64,000 nucleotides of DNA, taken from NCBI GenBank assembly GCA_046263755.1, contig JBJYZC010000001.1, forward strand, positions 215,124-279,123, given 5' to 3'. Below, in pieces: positions 9,178-17,425 of this stretch; the stretch's first letter is position 1; every line of letters begins with the position of its first letter. A model generated the notes under the pieces. The model worked only from the letters and a program-made list of their open reading frames with translations, made no database searches and was not told where the DNA came from. Source of the stretch: Lachnocurva sp029100405 (GTDB lineage: Bacteria; Bacillota; Clostridia; Lachnospirales; Lachnospiraceae). The position numbers and the translations under genes are program-made.

Positions 9178-10527
9178 TCACTCTTCGGAAGTTTCCTTGC
9201 TCTCATCCTGAGCCTTATCTTCTGCCTTAGCCTTTCTTTCCGGCTTCTTACGTTCTTTGCAATTATCCATTACGAAGTCGATTGCCTTCTGGATCCGAAG
9301 ATCTGCCTTGATATTCTCCTTATCGCTATCCGATACATTCTTGATCAGATCATCATAGGTCATACCATACTGTTCTGCAGTCTTCTTGATGTCAGCATCA
9401 ACATCTTCATCGCTTGCTTCAAGCTTCTCAGCGTCTGCGATTGCTTCAAGTACCAGGGAATTCTGAATTCTCTTCAGTGCATCCGGCTTCACCTGCTCAC
9501 GAAGCTGTTCCATGGTTGTACCGGTGAACTGGAAGTACTGCTGCATGGAAAGTCCCTGACGGGCCATGTTCTGAGCCATCTCATTGATCATGGAATCTTC
9601 CTGGGTCTTTACCATTGCATCCGGAATATCCATCTCGGCATCAGCAACAATCTTGGCGATCGCTTCTTCTTCCTTGGTCCGCTTTGCGGCATTTTCCTTA
9701 TTCTCTTCCAGAGTCTTTCTGACATCTGCCTTATATTCATCAACGGTATCGAAGCCCTGGTCGCCTGCGAAGTCATCGTTCAGCTCAGGGATCTCCTTAC
9801 CGGATACGCTGTTGATGTGGACCTTGAAGAGGGCGGGCTTGCCTGCAAGCTCAGAAGCCTGATAGTTCTCAGGGAAAGTAACATTGACATCCACGTCATC
9901 GCCGGCTTTCTTACCTACCAGCTGATCCTCGAAGGTATCGATAAAGCTGTGAGAACCGATCTCAAGCTTATAATTCTCGCCCTTGCCGCCCTCGAATGCT
10001 TTACCATCGATGAAGCCTTCGAAGTTGATATCTGCGGTATCCTTCTGCTGGATCTCACGATCCACCGTTACGGTACGTGCATTGTTTGTAAGCTGTGCTT
10101 CGATCTCCTTGTCGACATCCTCGTCAGATACGCTGGTGTCGATCTTGGTTACGGTTACGCCGGCATACTTGCCAAGCTTTACTTCCGGCTTTACAGCTAC
10201 GGTTGCAGTGAAGATAAAGTCCTTGCCGGATTCGATCTGAGTGATCTCGATCTCAGGCTGAGATACGATTTCCAGGCCGGACTCATCATAAGCCTTGGGA
10301 TATTCATCCTGAATCAGGATATTGCCTGCGCCTTCATAGAAAACATTCTTACCATATTCAGCTTCGATCAGCTTTCTCGGAGCCTTTCCCTTACGGAAGC
10401 CGGGAAGAGAAATCTGACGCTTCTCACGATTATAGGCCTGGTTCAGTGCCTTCTCGAATGCAGCTGCATCAACAGTGACGGTCAGCTTGGCCATATTGTG
10501 CTCTAAGTTTTCTACCTGTACGCTCAT
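9178..10527 (-). CDS. tig: Trigger factor, ribosome-associated chaperone and prolyl isomerase
   Basis: A 449-residue chaperone that binds nascent chains at the ribosome exit tunnel. The N-terminal ribosome-binding domain includes the GFRKGKAPRK signature loop (about 44-53), followed by the FKBP-type domain at about 150-245 (NFEGFIDGKAFEGG) and a long helical C-terminal domain ending in a charged tail. The length is normal. The AAGGAGG sequence is 14 bases before the ATG, a longer gap than usual, but no closer in-frame start fits the family N terminus. It is the first gene of the clp series, behind a clear promoter. Confidence 0.97.
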   Translation of the reverse strand: MSVQVENLEHNMAKLTVTVDAAAFEKALNQAYNREKRQISLPGFRKGKAPRKLIEAEYGKNVFYEGAGNILIQDEYPKAYDESGLEIVSQPEIEITQIESGKDFIFTATVAVKPEVKLGKYAGVTVTKIDTSVSDEDVDKEIEAQLTNNARTVTVDREIQQKDTADINFEGFIDGKAFEGGKGENYKLEIGSHSFIDTFEDQLVGKKAGDDVDVNVTFPENYQASELAGKPALFKVHINSVSGKEIPELNDDFAGDQGFDTVDEYKADVRKTLEENKENAAKRTKEEEAIAKIVADAEMDIPDAMVKTQEDSMINEMAQNMARQGLSMQQYFQFTGTTMEQLREQVKPDALKRIQNSLVLEAIADAEKLEASDEDVDADIKKTAEQYGMTYDDLIKNVSDSDKENIKADLRIQKAIDFVMDNCKERKKPERKAKAEDKAQDESKETSEE

Positions 10528-10660
10528 TTTGTTTATTTATTCCTCCTTGGTTTAAAAGTGCCTGGTCTATTCTGGAAACGTGAATTCTTTCACAGACAGA
10601 TACTGCTGTTCTAAATGATTTCCTGAAACGGGCAGAAAATACCCGTGCAGACAGTAAAGA

Positions 10661-10689
10661 ATTATAACATATCATTTTGGGAAAAACAA
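10661..10689 (-). promoter_or_regulatory. Sigma-A promoter of tig-clpP-clpX
   Basis: Reading the minus strand, TTGTTT (10684-10689) and TATAAT (10661-10666) are separated by exactly 17 bases. Transcription would start near 10654 and leave a leader of about 125 bases. The leader holds a small hairpin with arms ACGGG and CCCGT near 10628-10645. No CtsR or CIRCE operator is evident here. Confidence 0.75.
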
Positions 10690-10731
10690 TCTGCTTTTCA
10701 CCACCTCTTCAATTTATGTGATGCCTGTGAT

Positions 10732-11283
10732 TCATGCCTGATAAACGATCTGCTTTGCGATAAGGTCCGCGGCATCCTGTCCCTTGAAGTAAGAAATGAT
10801 GGCCAGAGCGAAAGGGATAGCCGTTCCGAGTCCCCTGCTGGTAATGATATTGCCATCTACTACAACCGGCTGCACGGTGACTTCCGCTCCCAGGAGCTTG
10901 TCCTCCATGCCCGGATAGCAGATCGCCTTTTTCCCGCGAAGAATACCGGCTTTCCCGAGAACGGTCGGAGCGGCACAGATTGCTGCACAGAGCTTCTTTT
11001 GTTCAAAGAAATTCTGAATGGTATTTAAAACCGTAATGTTATTCATCAGATTTTCGGTGCCCTTCATACCGCCCGGAAGGACGATGCCGTCATAGGACTT
11101 AAAGTCTGCTTCTTTTAAATTGAGATCGGTCTCAAATTGAATCCTGTGGCTTCCCATAGCGCGTCCTCTGTTCTGGGTCGAGATCATATCGATCTCCAGT
11201 CCGGCTCTCCGTAAGAGATCAACGACTGTCAGGCCTTCAATTTCCTCCACTCCGTCTGCCATGCAGATTGCGATCTTACTCAT
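10732..11283 (-). CDS. DJ-1/PfpI family protein
   Basis: A 183-residue protein of the DJ-1/PfpI superfamily, close to the YajL/ThiJ type. The nucleophile-elbow cysteine is C103 in AICAAP and the conserved acidic residue is in the EEIE segment near the N terminus. Family members have been linked to oxidative-stress protection, chaperone or glyoxalase activity; which applies here is unknown. A longer reading from 11298 exists, but its first codons contain the AAAGGAG Shine-Dalgarno for the ATG at 11283, so the shorter start MSKIAICMADG is preferred. It stands alone between CYTH and the tig promoter on the same strand. Confidence 0.9.
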   Translation of the reverse strand: MSKIAICMADGVEEIEGLTVVDLLRRAGLEIDMISTQNRGRAMGSHRIQFETDLNLKEADFKSYDGIVLPGGMKGTENLMNNITVLNTIQNFFEQKKLCAAICAAPTVLGKAGILRGKKAICYPGMEDKLLGAEVTVQPVVVDGNIITSRGLGTAIPFALAIISYFKGQDAADLIAKQIVYQA

Positions 11284-11327
11284 AAGAACTCCTTTCACTT
11301 ATCTCTATCCTGAATACGCTCTGTGAT

Positions 11328-11349
11328 ATGAGTGCCATGTGCCACTCAT
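11328..11349 (-). terminator. Hairpin at the 3' end of the CYTH gene
   Basis: A seven-base perfect inverted repeat (ATGAGTG at 11328-11334, CACTCAT at 11343-11349) with an eight-base loop overlaps the CYTH stop codon. There is no U-run after it, so it may stabilise the 3' end instead of terminating transcription. Confidence 0.35.
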
Positions 11350-11888
11350 TTATGATTCGGCGTGTTTTCACCGCTTCCCTGAACCATGGCCGAATTATGA
11401 TAACGCGGATCCATGGTCACATCTTCTCCAAACCAGTCAGCCGGTTGAAAAGCATTCGCTTCTTCCAGACTTGGAAACTCTACCTCGGCCATGCAAAGTA
11501 GTTTTTTGGGATCCTCGGGGTCTCTCACATTATGAAAGAGATCCAGTTCAATCACATAAGGATCAAAGGGGATCCGGTAGCGGGTCTTTTGGATCACGAT
11601 CCCGTCCGCCTTGGCTTTCAAATGCTGATAGGCTTCCTCTTTCAGGGAAAATGTCTCCTCTTCATGGGCCAGAAGACCGCTGGATTTATAAACGAGACTG
11701 CAATGACCTTCCCTTAACACTTCTTTCCCATCGGTCAGCGGGCCGGATCTTCGAACCCGGACAACAGGATCAGAGCATAAATAGCCCTGTTCAATGTCAT
11801 AATGGGGGTAAGTCGAAAGATTTTGAGGCAAGGATGTCAGGCGATATTTTCTCTCAATTTCCAATGCTCTTTCCTCCCTGTCTCTCAT
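11346..11888 (-). CDS. CYTH-domain protein (triphosphate tunnel metalloenzyme)
   Basis: A 180-residue protein whose start carries the diagnostic CYTH ExExK motif (EIERK, residues 10-14), followed by alternating basic and acidic strands (VRVRR, LVYKSS, VIELDLF, MAEVEFPS) expected of the eight-stranded tunnel fold. Relatives hydrolyse inorganic triphosphate or thiamine triphosphate, or act on CoA-like or adenylate substrates; the substrate here cannot be told. Its ATG overlaps the stop of the DUF1653 gene upstream by four bases. The pairing with DUF1653 is not one I can explain. Confidence 0.88.
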   Translation of the reverse strand: MRDREERALEIERKYRLTSLPQNLSTYPHYDIEQGYLCSDPVVRVRRSGPLTDGKEVLREGHCSLVYKSSGLLAHEEETFSLKEEAYQHLKAKADGIVIQKTRYRIPFDPYVIELDLFHNVRDPEDPKKLLCMAEVEFPSLEEANAFQPADWFGEDVTMDPRYHNSAMVQGSGENTPNHK

Positions 11889-12556
11889 CTTCGGAAACGC
11901 TCGGTTTCAAACTGCATCCGCTTGGACACGGCATATTTCAAATGACTGAAACGGTCATCGACCGGTCCGTCCGGAATGACAACGTCGATCGATGCTGCCA
12001 TATTATCAATCAGGGTATCGTTGATCGATCCTTCCTCTTCCATTTCCTCCAGGATCTTATATTTTTTCCCGAAATTCTCCTCATCCAGAAATTCCAGGAG
12101 CAGAGGATCCACACCAGAAGATTCATCGGAAAGATCCGATCCTTCTTCCGTTTCTTCGGATCTTACTTCCGGTTTATCTTCCGTATTTACTTCCGTATTT
12201 TCTTCCGGTTTTTCTTCCGTATTTACTTCCGGTTTTACTTCCGGTTTTTCTTCCGGTTTTTCTTCGGTTCTTCCTTCGGATCTTTCTTGTAAAGCGGCTC
12301 CGGTCAGCTCTGCCAGATCTTTCGGTGAGAGAAATGTAAACCGATACTTTTCTTTCACTTCAGGATACTTGGCATGATCTACTTCTGAAATGAACATATC
12401 ATAAGGTCTGGCATAAACTCCGTAATTCCCATAGAGTGCCTGATAGATGACCAATTGCTCCCGGGTCTCGGAGTGGGTCGCAATCGTCAGAACCTGATAC
12501 AGTTTCTTTTTAAAATGCAGGTAGAATTCTCCTGCTTTCGGACTTCCCTGCGGCAT
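11885..12556 (-). CDS. DUF1653-domain protein with low-complexity acidic linker
   Basis: A 223-residue protein. Residues about 8-75 match the DUF1653 pattern: an F-x-x-HFKKxLY start, then ATHSETREQLVIYQALYG, then RPYDMF. The function of this domain is unknown. After it comes a linker of repeated four-residue units (EEKP, EVKP, EVNT) encoded by 12-bp DNA repeats, and then a conserved-looking helical C terminus with LLLEFLDEENF. The ATG at 12556 (MPQGSPKAGE) has a GAGG upstream, whereas a longer upstream reading would run into the promoter, so it is rejected. Confidence 0.82.
   Translation of the reverse strand: MPQGSPKAGEFYLHFKKKLYQVLTIATHSETREQLVIYQALYGNYGVYARPYDMFISEVDHAKYPEVKEKYRFTFLSPKDLAELTGAALQERSEGRTEEKPEEKPEVKPEVNTEEKPEENTEVNTEDKPEVRSEETEEGSDLSDESSGVDPLLLEFLDEENFGKKYKILEEMEEEGSINDTLIDNMAASIDVVIPDGPVDDRFSHLKYAVSKRMQFETERFRR
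12165..12290 (-). repeat. 12-bp tandem repeat coding for the acidic linker of the DUF1653 protein
   Basis: About ten degenerate copies of a 12-bp unit (TCTTCCGGTTTT on the plus strand) encode Glu-Glu-Lys-Pro-like tetrapeptides. Because the unit is a multiple of three, copy-number change would alter linker length without a frameshift. Confidence 0.8.
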
Positions 12557-12604
12557 AAGAACCTCTTTTCTTTCCGATCTATATTTCTTATAATGATCTG
12601 TACT

Positions 12605-12633
12605 ATTATAACCCCTGGTCAAATGCATTCCAA
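12605..12633 (-). promoter_or_regulatory. Sigma-A promoter of the DUF1653-CYTH pair
   Basis: On the minus strand TTGGAA (12628-12633) and TATAAT (12605-12610) are 17 bases apart, about 50 bases before the DUF1653 start. It lies in the short divergent gap before the plus-strand gene at 12645. Confidence 0.65.
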
Positions 12634-12644
12634 CGGAGAAAACC

Positions 12645-13076
12645 ATGATTGCCGAAAAAGATCTCTTATCACTGGAATTTTACAAGAAATCCGCCTACAC
12701 CGGAAGCGCCGGAAAAATGTGCTTTCGAATCGAAAAGGTCGAAGTCCCTGCGGAGAAGGAAGGCCAAGCAGGATCTCAAAGGGAGGCGGAAGGCAAAGCA
12801 GGATCTAAAAAGGAGGCGGCAGGCAAAGCAGGATCAAAAAAGGAGCCGACAGGCGCCGAAGAAAAATCTGCAAAACCAGATGAAGAAAAGCCAGTAGATG
12901 CCGAAGATCAACCGGTTGAGATGGTCAAGCGCCTCAAGGCCACCATCTGGAAGGGGCCCTATGCTTTCGCCCATACCAAAGAAAAAAAGACCTCCCATCT
13001 GGAGGCCTTCTCAAGCGAGGGGATCTCTGCCATCTGTCAGTGGCTGAACGAAGAAGCAGAAGGCTTCAACCATTAA
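12645..13076 (+). CDS. Conserved-looking hypothetical protein with repeat linker
   Basis: A 143-residue protein I cannot assign. The first 33 residues (MIAEKDLLSLEFYKKSAYTGS, broken by a linker) and the last 55 (LKATIWKGPYAFAHTKEKK to the C terminus) look folded, separated by a Lys/Ala/Glu-rich linker at about 35-92 with three repeats of the type EAxGKAGSKK. The linker DNA repeats about every 30 bases. The start has GGAG seven bases upstream and is divergent from DUF1653. It is the only plus-strand gene among minus-strand neighbours between 1 and 29 kb. It could be a small nucleic-acid- or metabolite-binding protein, but nothing in it proves a function. Confidence 0.7.
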   Translation: MIAEKDLLSLEFYKKSAYTGSAGKMCFRIEKVEVPAEKEGQAGSQREAEGKAGSKKEAAGKAGSKKEPTGAEEKSAKPDEEKPVDAEDQPVEMVKRLKATIWKGPYAFAHTKEKKTSHLEAFSSEGISAICQWLNEEAEGFNH

Positions 13077-13141
13077 CCGAAGGAGGCAATCCTTAACTCT
13101 TCCCGGTGTCAATCGGCTGTCAGGACAAGTTTCCTTAATCC

Positions 13142-13867
13142 TTAATCCTTCTTCTCTTCATATTCCGACAGCCCCTCTTTGATCCCGTCATAGATCTCCT
13201 GATAGGTCTCATCGTTATAATGCAGGCCATCCGTTGTCGTATAACCACTCTTCATGAGTTTAGAATAAGTATCGATATAATACCAATCGTTTTCATCGCA
13301 CGCATCCTTCAATTTCTCATTAAAGGACTGAACATCTTTATTGGAGATCGATGGATAATCCTTGACCGGATTCACGGAAACCAGAACCAGCCGGATGGAA
13401 GGATCTTCTTCGGTCAGGGTCTTATATTCTTCGATGTAATTGTTGATATCACCAAGATCATTGACACCAAGACAGATGACATAACGCCAGGTCTTTAAGG
13501 CAGAATTCTGTTTCCGGATCTTATTTACTGTCTTTAGGGCTGTATTCTTGAACCAGGGCAGGCCCTGACCGATCTTGGCAACAACGAAATTCCGGTCCTG
13601 AGATTCGATATCCACGGCCTTATCCATTCCGACATAACGGGAATCGCCGATCCACATGGTTCCGGTATAGTCATCCGTCTCCAAAGCCGTCTTCGTCTTA
13701 CTCCCGCTTTTCTCTGTCTTCGTCGTCTGTACTGTCGTAGTGCTGCCATTTCGCCCGAAGAGATCGCCTTTCCGTAAGATCATCAAACGAAGGACATAGA
13801 CACCGATGGAAACCGATAATAGCAGGATGATCAGTGTCACAATAAATTCAATCACAGTTTTCTTCAT
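13142..13867 (-). CDS. SGNH/GDSL-family hydrolase, membrane-anchored
   Basis: A 241-residue protein with an N-terminal transmembrane anchor (about 5-30), a Thr/Lys-rich stalk and an extracellular SGNH esterase domain. Block I is WIGDSR (72-77, nucleophile Ser), block III is GVND, and block V is DGLHY with the Asp and His of the triad. Substrates may be acetylated cell-wall sugars or other esters; the sequence does not decide. An AAGGAG precedes the ATG, ten bases after the FliB-like gene stop. Its stop codon lies inside a duplicated 7-bp repeat. Confidence 0.88.
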   Translation of the reverse strand: MKKTVIEFIVTLIILLLSVSIGVYVLRLMILRKGDLFGRNGSTTTVQTTKTEKSGSKTKTALETDDYTGTMWIGDSRYVGMDKAVDIESQDRNFVVAKIGQGLPWFKNTALKTVNKIRKQNSALKTWRYVICLGVNDLGDINNYIEEYKTLTEEDPSIRLVLVSVNPVKDYPSISNKDVQSFNEKLKDACDENDWYYIDTYSKLMKSGYTTTDGLHYNDETYQEIYDGIKEGLSEYEEKKD

Positions 13868-13877
13868 CTTCTTCTCC

Positions 13878-15059
13878 TTAAAATAGCAGGTCCTCTACAT
13901 TCTCTTTGGAATGTTCCACCTGCCGCGAGAAAATCCTGGCCCGGTCTTCGAGGACCGGAACCGGAATCAAATCCCCATATTGGAAACACCACTCTGCTAA
14001 CAAGAGATCTAAGAAACGGCAGCATCGCCGGATAAAACGTAAGACCATGCCGGGATCCCGGTTCTCATAGATCTCAATGGTATAGCGGAAGTAGAGATAG
14101 GAGCGGAAACGCTCCAGTCTGTTCTCCAATGCCGGTCCATTATTCGAGAGCAAATGATCCGCTGCATTTTCCAGGTCTTTGAGATTCGCGATCAAAGACT
14201 CCTTGATCTTATGCCAGTCCGAATTGACTTCCTCCATGGCACAGAGTTTTTGTAAAAGAAGCTCGTCCTCTTCCCTCGTTCCTGCCAGAATCCGGTCCGG
14301 ATCTTCCCCGAAAAGGACAGCGATCTTTCGATCCCTTTCCGCCAGGGGCAGGGACCGGTCTCTTAAGATCTCCATGATATCCCTGCGGAGAGCCAGAACC
14401 CGATCCAGGCGGGCCTGATCCTTTTGGCTTTCGCTTGTATCTCTGTCGTCCGAATCCTCGTCGAAGTCCTCGTCAGAAGTCTCATCTATATCTTCGTCGA
14501 AGTCTTCATCAGAAGTCTCATCCGGATCTTCGTCGAAGCCCTCGTCAGAAGTCTCATCTATATCCTCGTCGAAGTCTTCATCAAAGTCTTCATCAAAGCC
14601 TTCTTCCTCGAAAGGATCCTCTTCCCAGTCGGTATCGTGATACTCTTCTTCCCGTTTTTCATATTCCACCGGATCCTCGCTGGAAAAAAAGAGCCGAGAT
14701 GCCTCCGGGCAGGACAGAGTCAGATCCGTCAGCTGGTAAAAGGGCGTTTCAATGGTATATCTGGGATACTCCGTACAGGTGACCGACAAGCCACCCTGAC
14801 CCATAGCAAGAATAATGTCACAAAGTCCGTCCGAATTCAAGAAGGGGCATCTCTTGTCCGGACATAACTGGAAGCGATAAGACCCCTTTTGACCAATTAG
14901 TTTTTCCCTCAGCCGGTCTCCGATCGGGAGTGGGACATTTCGATACATTGTTGCCGTATCATCATCGATATCCACTTCCCAGCCGGCGCAGCAACTATCC
15001 TTACAAGTCCCGCCGATACAATGGAAGTCCTTATAATAATCCGGGTATTCAAAAATCAT
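13878..15059 (-). CDS. FliB-like Cys-cluster protein (lysine N-methylase family) with acidic repeat insert
   Basis: A 393-residue protein resembling flagellin lysine N-methylase (FliB), a family with cysteines thought to bind an iron-sulfur cluster. The cysteines are in the order C-GGTC-xxx-CC-GW (about 14-24), C-PxxRC-PFL-xxx-GLC (66-80), CTEYPR and SCPE (95-118). Between about 140 and 206 an almost purely acidic stretch with a 12-residue repeat (FDEDIDETSDE-type, 36-bp DNA unit) is inserted; this is not part of the family. I choose the ATG at 15059, which has GAAGGA six bases upstream, over a TTG at 15086 that would overlap the previous gene. No flagellar genes are nearby, so the target is unknown. 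Confidence 0.75.
   Translation of the reverse strand: MIFEYPDYYKDFHCIGGTCKDSCCAGWEVDIDDDTATMYRNVPLPIGDRLREKLIGQKGSYRFQLCPDKRCPFLNSDGLCDIILAMGQGGLSVTCTEYPRYTIETPFYQLTDLTLSCPEASRLFFSSEDPVEYEKREEEYHDTDWEEDPFEEEGFDEDFDEDFDEDIDETSDEGFDEDPDETSDEDFDEDIDETSDEDFDEDSDDRDTSESQKDQARLDRVLALRRDIMEILRDRSLPLAERDRKIAVLFGEDPDRILAGTREEDELLLQKLCAMEEVNSDWHKIKESLIANLKDLENAADHLLSNNGPALENRLERFRSYLYFRYTIEIYENRDPGMVLRFIRRCCRFLDLLLAEWCFQYGDLIPVPVLEDRARIFSRQVEHSKENVEDLLF
14449..14620 (-). repeat. 36-bp coding repeat for the Asp/Glu tract of the FliB-like protein
   Basis: At least three adjacent 36-bp units plus partial copies encode the repeating acidic dodecapeptide. The unit keeps the frame. Confidence 0.75.
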
Positions 15060-15069
15060 GTATTTTCCT

Positions 15070-15744
15070 TCAATCTCTTGATTCAATCACGGCTAAGACC
15101 CCGCTTCTGACCCAAATTTCTCCGACGCTTTCCACGATCTCATTGGAAGTTCCAAGAGAATCCCTGCCGCTTAACGTTGCATTCTCCAGGGGATAATAGA
15201 AACCCTTCAGAGTCACACCCTCTGCCGGTCCGGACAGAGGAATGAGGCTGACATAAGTTCCGAACTGGTCTTTTTTTGCTATAGAAACCGGATGAGAAGC
15301 ATCCATAAGCCGGATCCGGTTATTCCGGTCAATGAGAAAGATCAGCCGGTTTTCTTCCAGTCCCTGTTTCATCATACAGAGATTCGACAGGAGATGATCG
15401 ATTCTTGTGCCGCTTCCCCCAAAGAGATCGATCTCGCCCTCGCTTTCCCGGAATGCCAGATGAAGTGCCGCCTCTGAATCGGTGTCATCCTTGATGGGAT
15501 TTAAGAGAACAAGATGGCTCTTCCCCTCTTTTTCGAGCTGCCTGGACTCTTCCAGCATGGTCTGATCCGCAGAATCGAAGTCGCCGATGATCCAGTCCGG
15601 GCAGATCCCCAGGCGGTCGGCAGCCTCCATGCCCTTATCTGCTGCAATCACCATCAGCTTCTCTCCCCTGCTTTGAACGTCTGCAAGAACTTTCTTCACT
15701 TCTTCTTCCGCGATCTGTCCGCCGGACAAAATGAGGGTTCGCAT
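15070..15744 (-). CDS. Thiamine pyrophosphokinase
   Basis: Transfers pyrophosphate from ATP to thiamine, giving the cofactor thiamine diphosphate. The 224-residue protein has the family motifs in order: ADKG (35-38), GDFDS (54-58), KDDTD (85-89) and GGSGTRIDH (109-117). Its ATG shares one base with the rpe stop (TAATG), a tight coupling typical of the rsgA-rpe-TPK order in Firmicutes. Many genomes name this gene thiN. Confidence 0.95.
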   Translation of the reverse strand: MRTLILSGGQIAEEEVKKVLADVQSRGEKLMVIAADKGMEAADRLGICPDWIIGDFDSADQTMLEESRQLEKEGKSHLVLLNPIKDDTDSEAALHLAFRESEGEIDLFGGSGTRIDHLLSNLCMMKQGLEENRLIFLIDRNNRIRLMDASHPVSIAKKDQFGTYVSLIPLSGPAEGVTLKGFYYPLENATLSGRDSLGTSNEIVESVGEIWVRSGVLAVIESRD

Positions 15745-16391
15745 TACATTTTCTCCAGAAATGCTTCAATATTTTCAGAAATGTCCCCGTGGAAAATGGC
15801 AGAACCGGCGACGATCACATTCGCACCGGCCGAAAGGACCGCGTCCAGATTGTCGAGTTTCACACCGCCGTCCACTTCGATATCGGTCTTTAAGCCGCGC
15901 TCATAAAGCATGGTCGAAAGATCCCTAAGCTTGTCCAGGGTATATGGAATGAACTTCTGTCCGCCATAGCCCGGATTTACACTCATGATAAGGACCATAT
16001 CCACTTCCGGTAAAATATAGTCCAGGACAGAGAGCGGTGTTGCGGGATTCAAAGCCACTCCGGCCATAGCCCCGCCGGCCTTGATCTGATGAATGACCCG
16101 GTCCAGGTGATCCGTACTCTCTGCATGAACGGAAATAAGATCTGCTCCCGCATCAATGAAATCCGAGACCAGGCGTTCCGGTCGTTCCACCATGAGATGC
16201 ACATCCAGTATCTTATCCGTGACATTCCGAATGCTGCGAACAACCGGCGCACCGATCGTGATCCGGGGGACAAAGAGGCCGTCCATGACATCGATATGAA
16301 TATACTGAGCCCCGGCATCATCCGCAGCCTGGATATCCCGCTGCAGATTGCAGTAGTCCGCTGACAGAATGGAGGGTGATAGACAATTCAT
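15744..16391 (-). CDS. rpe: Ribulose-phosphate 3-epimerase
   Basis: Interconverts ribulose 5-phosphate and xylulose 5-phosphate in the pentose phosphate pathway. The 215-residue TIM-barrel has metal ligands and catalytic residues in HIDVMDG (H32, D34), DVHLMV (H65) and the VDGG motif near residue 175, and the phosphate-binding MSVNPGYGGQ segment. Part of the prkC-rsgA-rpe-TPK series. Confidence 0.98.
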   Translation of the reverse strand: MNCLSPSILSADYCNLQRDIQAADDAGAQYIHIDVMDGLFVPRITIGAPVVRSIRNVTDKILDVHLMVERPERLVSDFIDAGADLISVHAESTDHLDRVIHQIKAGGAMAGVALNPATPLSVLDYILPEVDMVLIMSVNPGYGGQKFIPYTLDKLRDLSTMLYERGLKTDIEVDGGVKLDNLDAVLSAGANVIVAGSAIFHGDISENIEAFLEKM

Positions 16392-16439
16392 AACTGCTTC
16401 TCCTTTGCTTTATTTAGACTTCCATATTCGGTCTTAATA

Positions 16440-17333
16440 TCAATAATTCCGTCGGTTTTTGATCTCTTCATAGAGAAGAAGGTAGTTGTCATAACGGCTT
16501 TTTGCTATTGCACCAGTCGAAACGGCTTCCTTGACAGCGCAGTCCGGCTCATGGATATGGGCACATTCTTTAAAGCGGCAGTTGGGAATATAGTCATGGA
16601 ACTCCGGAAAGCAGTCGTCCAGACTTTCCTTCTTCATCTCGGGAATCAGAACCGAACTGAAACCCGGTGTATCTACAATATAAGTTTCCTCTTCCTCTTC
16701 TCTGGTATGAAGGGGAATGATCTGTGCATGCCTTGTTGTATTCTTCCCCCGGGCAATCTTCTTAGAGATCTCTCCGGTCTCCATCTGAATACCGGACTGG
16801 AGGCTGTTAATTAAAGAAGATTTTCCGACGCCGGAGGGTCCGGCCACGGTTGTGGTCTTTCCTTCCAGAACCTTACGGATTTCTGAAAGTCCTCTTTTCT
16901 CTTTGACCGAGGCGGTCAGAACCGGAAAGCCGGCCTTCTCATAGGTCTTGACCAGATCCGAGAGTTTTTCCGGGTCCGCCAGGTCGATCTTGTTAAAGAC
17001 GATGATCGAGGGCAGGTCCTGATATTCCATCATGACAAGGAAGCGGTCCAGGAGATTTCGATCCGGGGTAGGACTGGCGGCGGCAAAGACGACCAGAGCC
17101 TGGTCTACATTTGCTACGGCAGGACGGATCAATTCGTTTTGTCTGGTAAGGATCCGGTCGACATTTCCAATTTTCTTCTCTTCGTTAATGACTGACATCT
17201 CGACGACATCACCGACCAGGGGCTTTTGACCGCGCTTTCGAAAGATTCCCTTGGCCTTACATTCATAGAGTCCCCGGCCCGGAATATAAACATAATAAAA
17301 TCCTGCAATTCCTTTAATGATTCGGCCCTTCAT
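16440..17333 (-). CDS. rsgA: Small-subunit ribosome GTPase RsgA
   Basis: A 297-residue circularly permuted GTPase that helps mature the 30S subunit. An N-terminal OB fold (to about 70) is followed by G4 NKID (114-117), G1 GPSGVGKSS (165-173) and G3 DTPG (221-224), the permuted order. The C-terminal zinc knuckle is C252, C257, H259 and C265. It follows prkC after a possible weak terminator, as in many Firmicutes. Confidence 0.98.
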   Translation of the reverse strand: MKGRIIKGIAGFYYVYIPGRGLYECKAKGIFRKRGQKPLVGDVVEMSVINEEKKIGNVDRILTRQNELIRPAVANVDQALVVFAAASPTPDRNLLDRFLVMMEYQDLPSIIVFNKIDLADPEKLSDLVKTYEKAGFPVLTASVKEKRGLSEIRKVLEGKTTTVAGPSGVGKSSLINSLQSGIQMETGEISKKIARGKNTTRHAQIIPLHTREEEEETYIVDTPGFSSVLIPEMKKESLDDCFPEFHDYIPNCRFKECAHIHEPDCAVKEAVSTGAIAKSRYDNYLLLYEEIKNRRNY

Positions 17334-17372
17334 AAACCTTCTTTCTTAACCTCTGTTGTAAAAGACAAAAAT

Positions 17373-17411
17373 TTACACCATCCACCCGCGAAAAGCAGAT
17401 AGATGGTGCAA
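17373..17411 (-). terminator. Probable partial terminator between prkC and rsgA
   Basis: On the minus strand a seven-to-eight-base stem (CACCATC/GATGGTG arms at 17404-17410 and 17378-17384) with a loop of 19 bases is followed by AAATTTTT. The large loop makes it weak; it may reduce but not stop read-through into rsgA. Confidence 0.45.
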
Positions 17412-17425
17412 AAGTTCTTTTCAGT

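Noticed and set aside
12566..12594. Plus-strand promoter for the orphan gene at 12645 using TATAAT at 12589
   Set aside because: The -35 region at proper spacing is a poor match, so the site was not listed.
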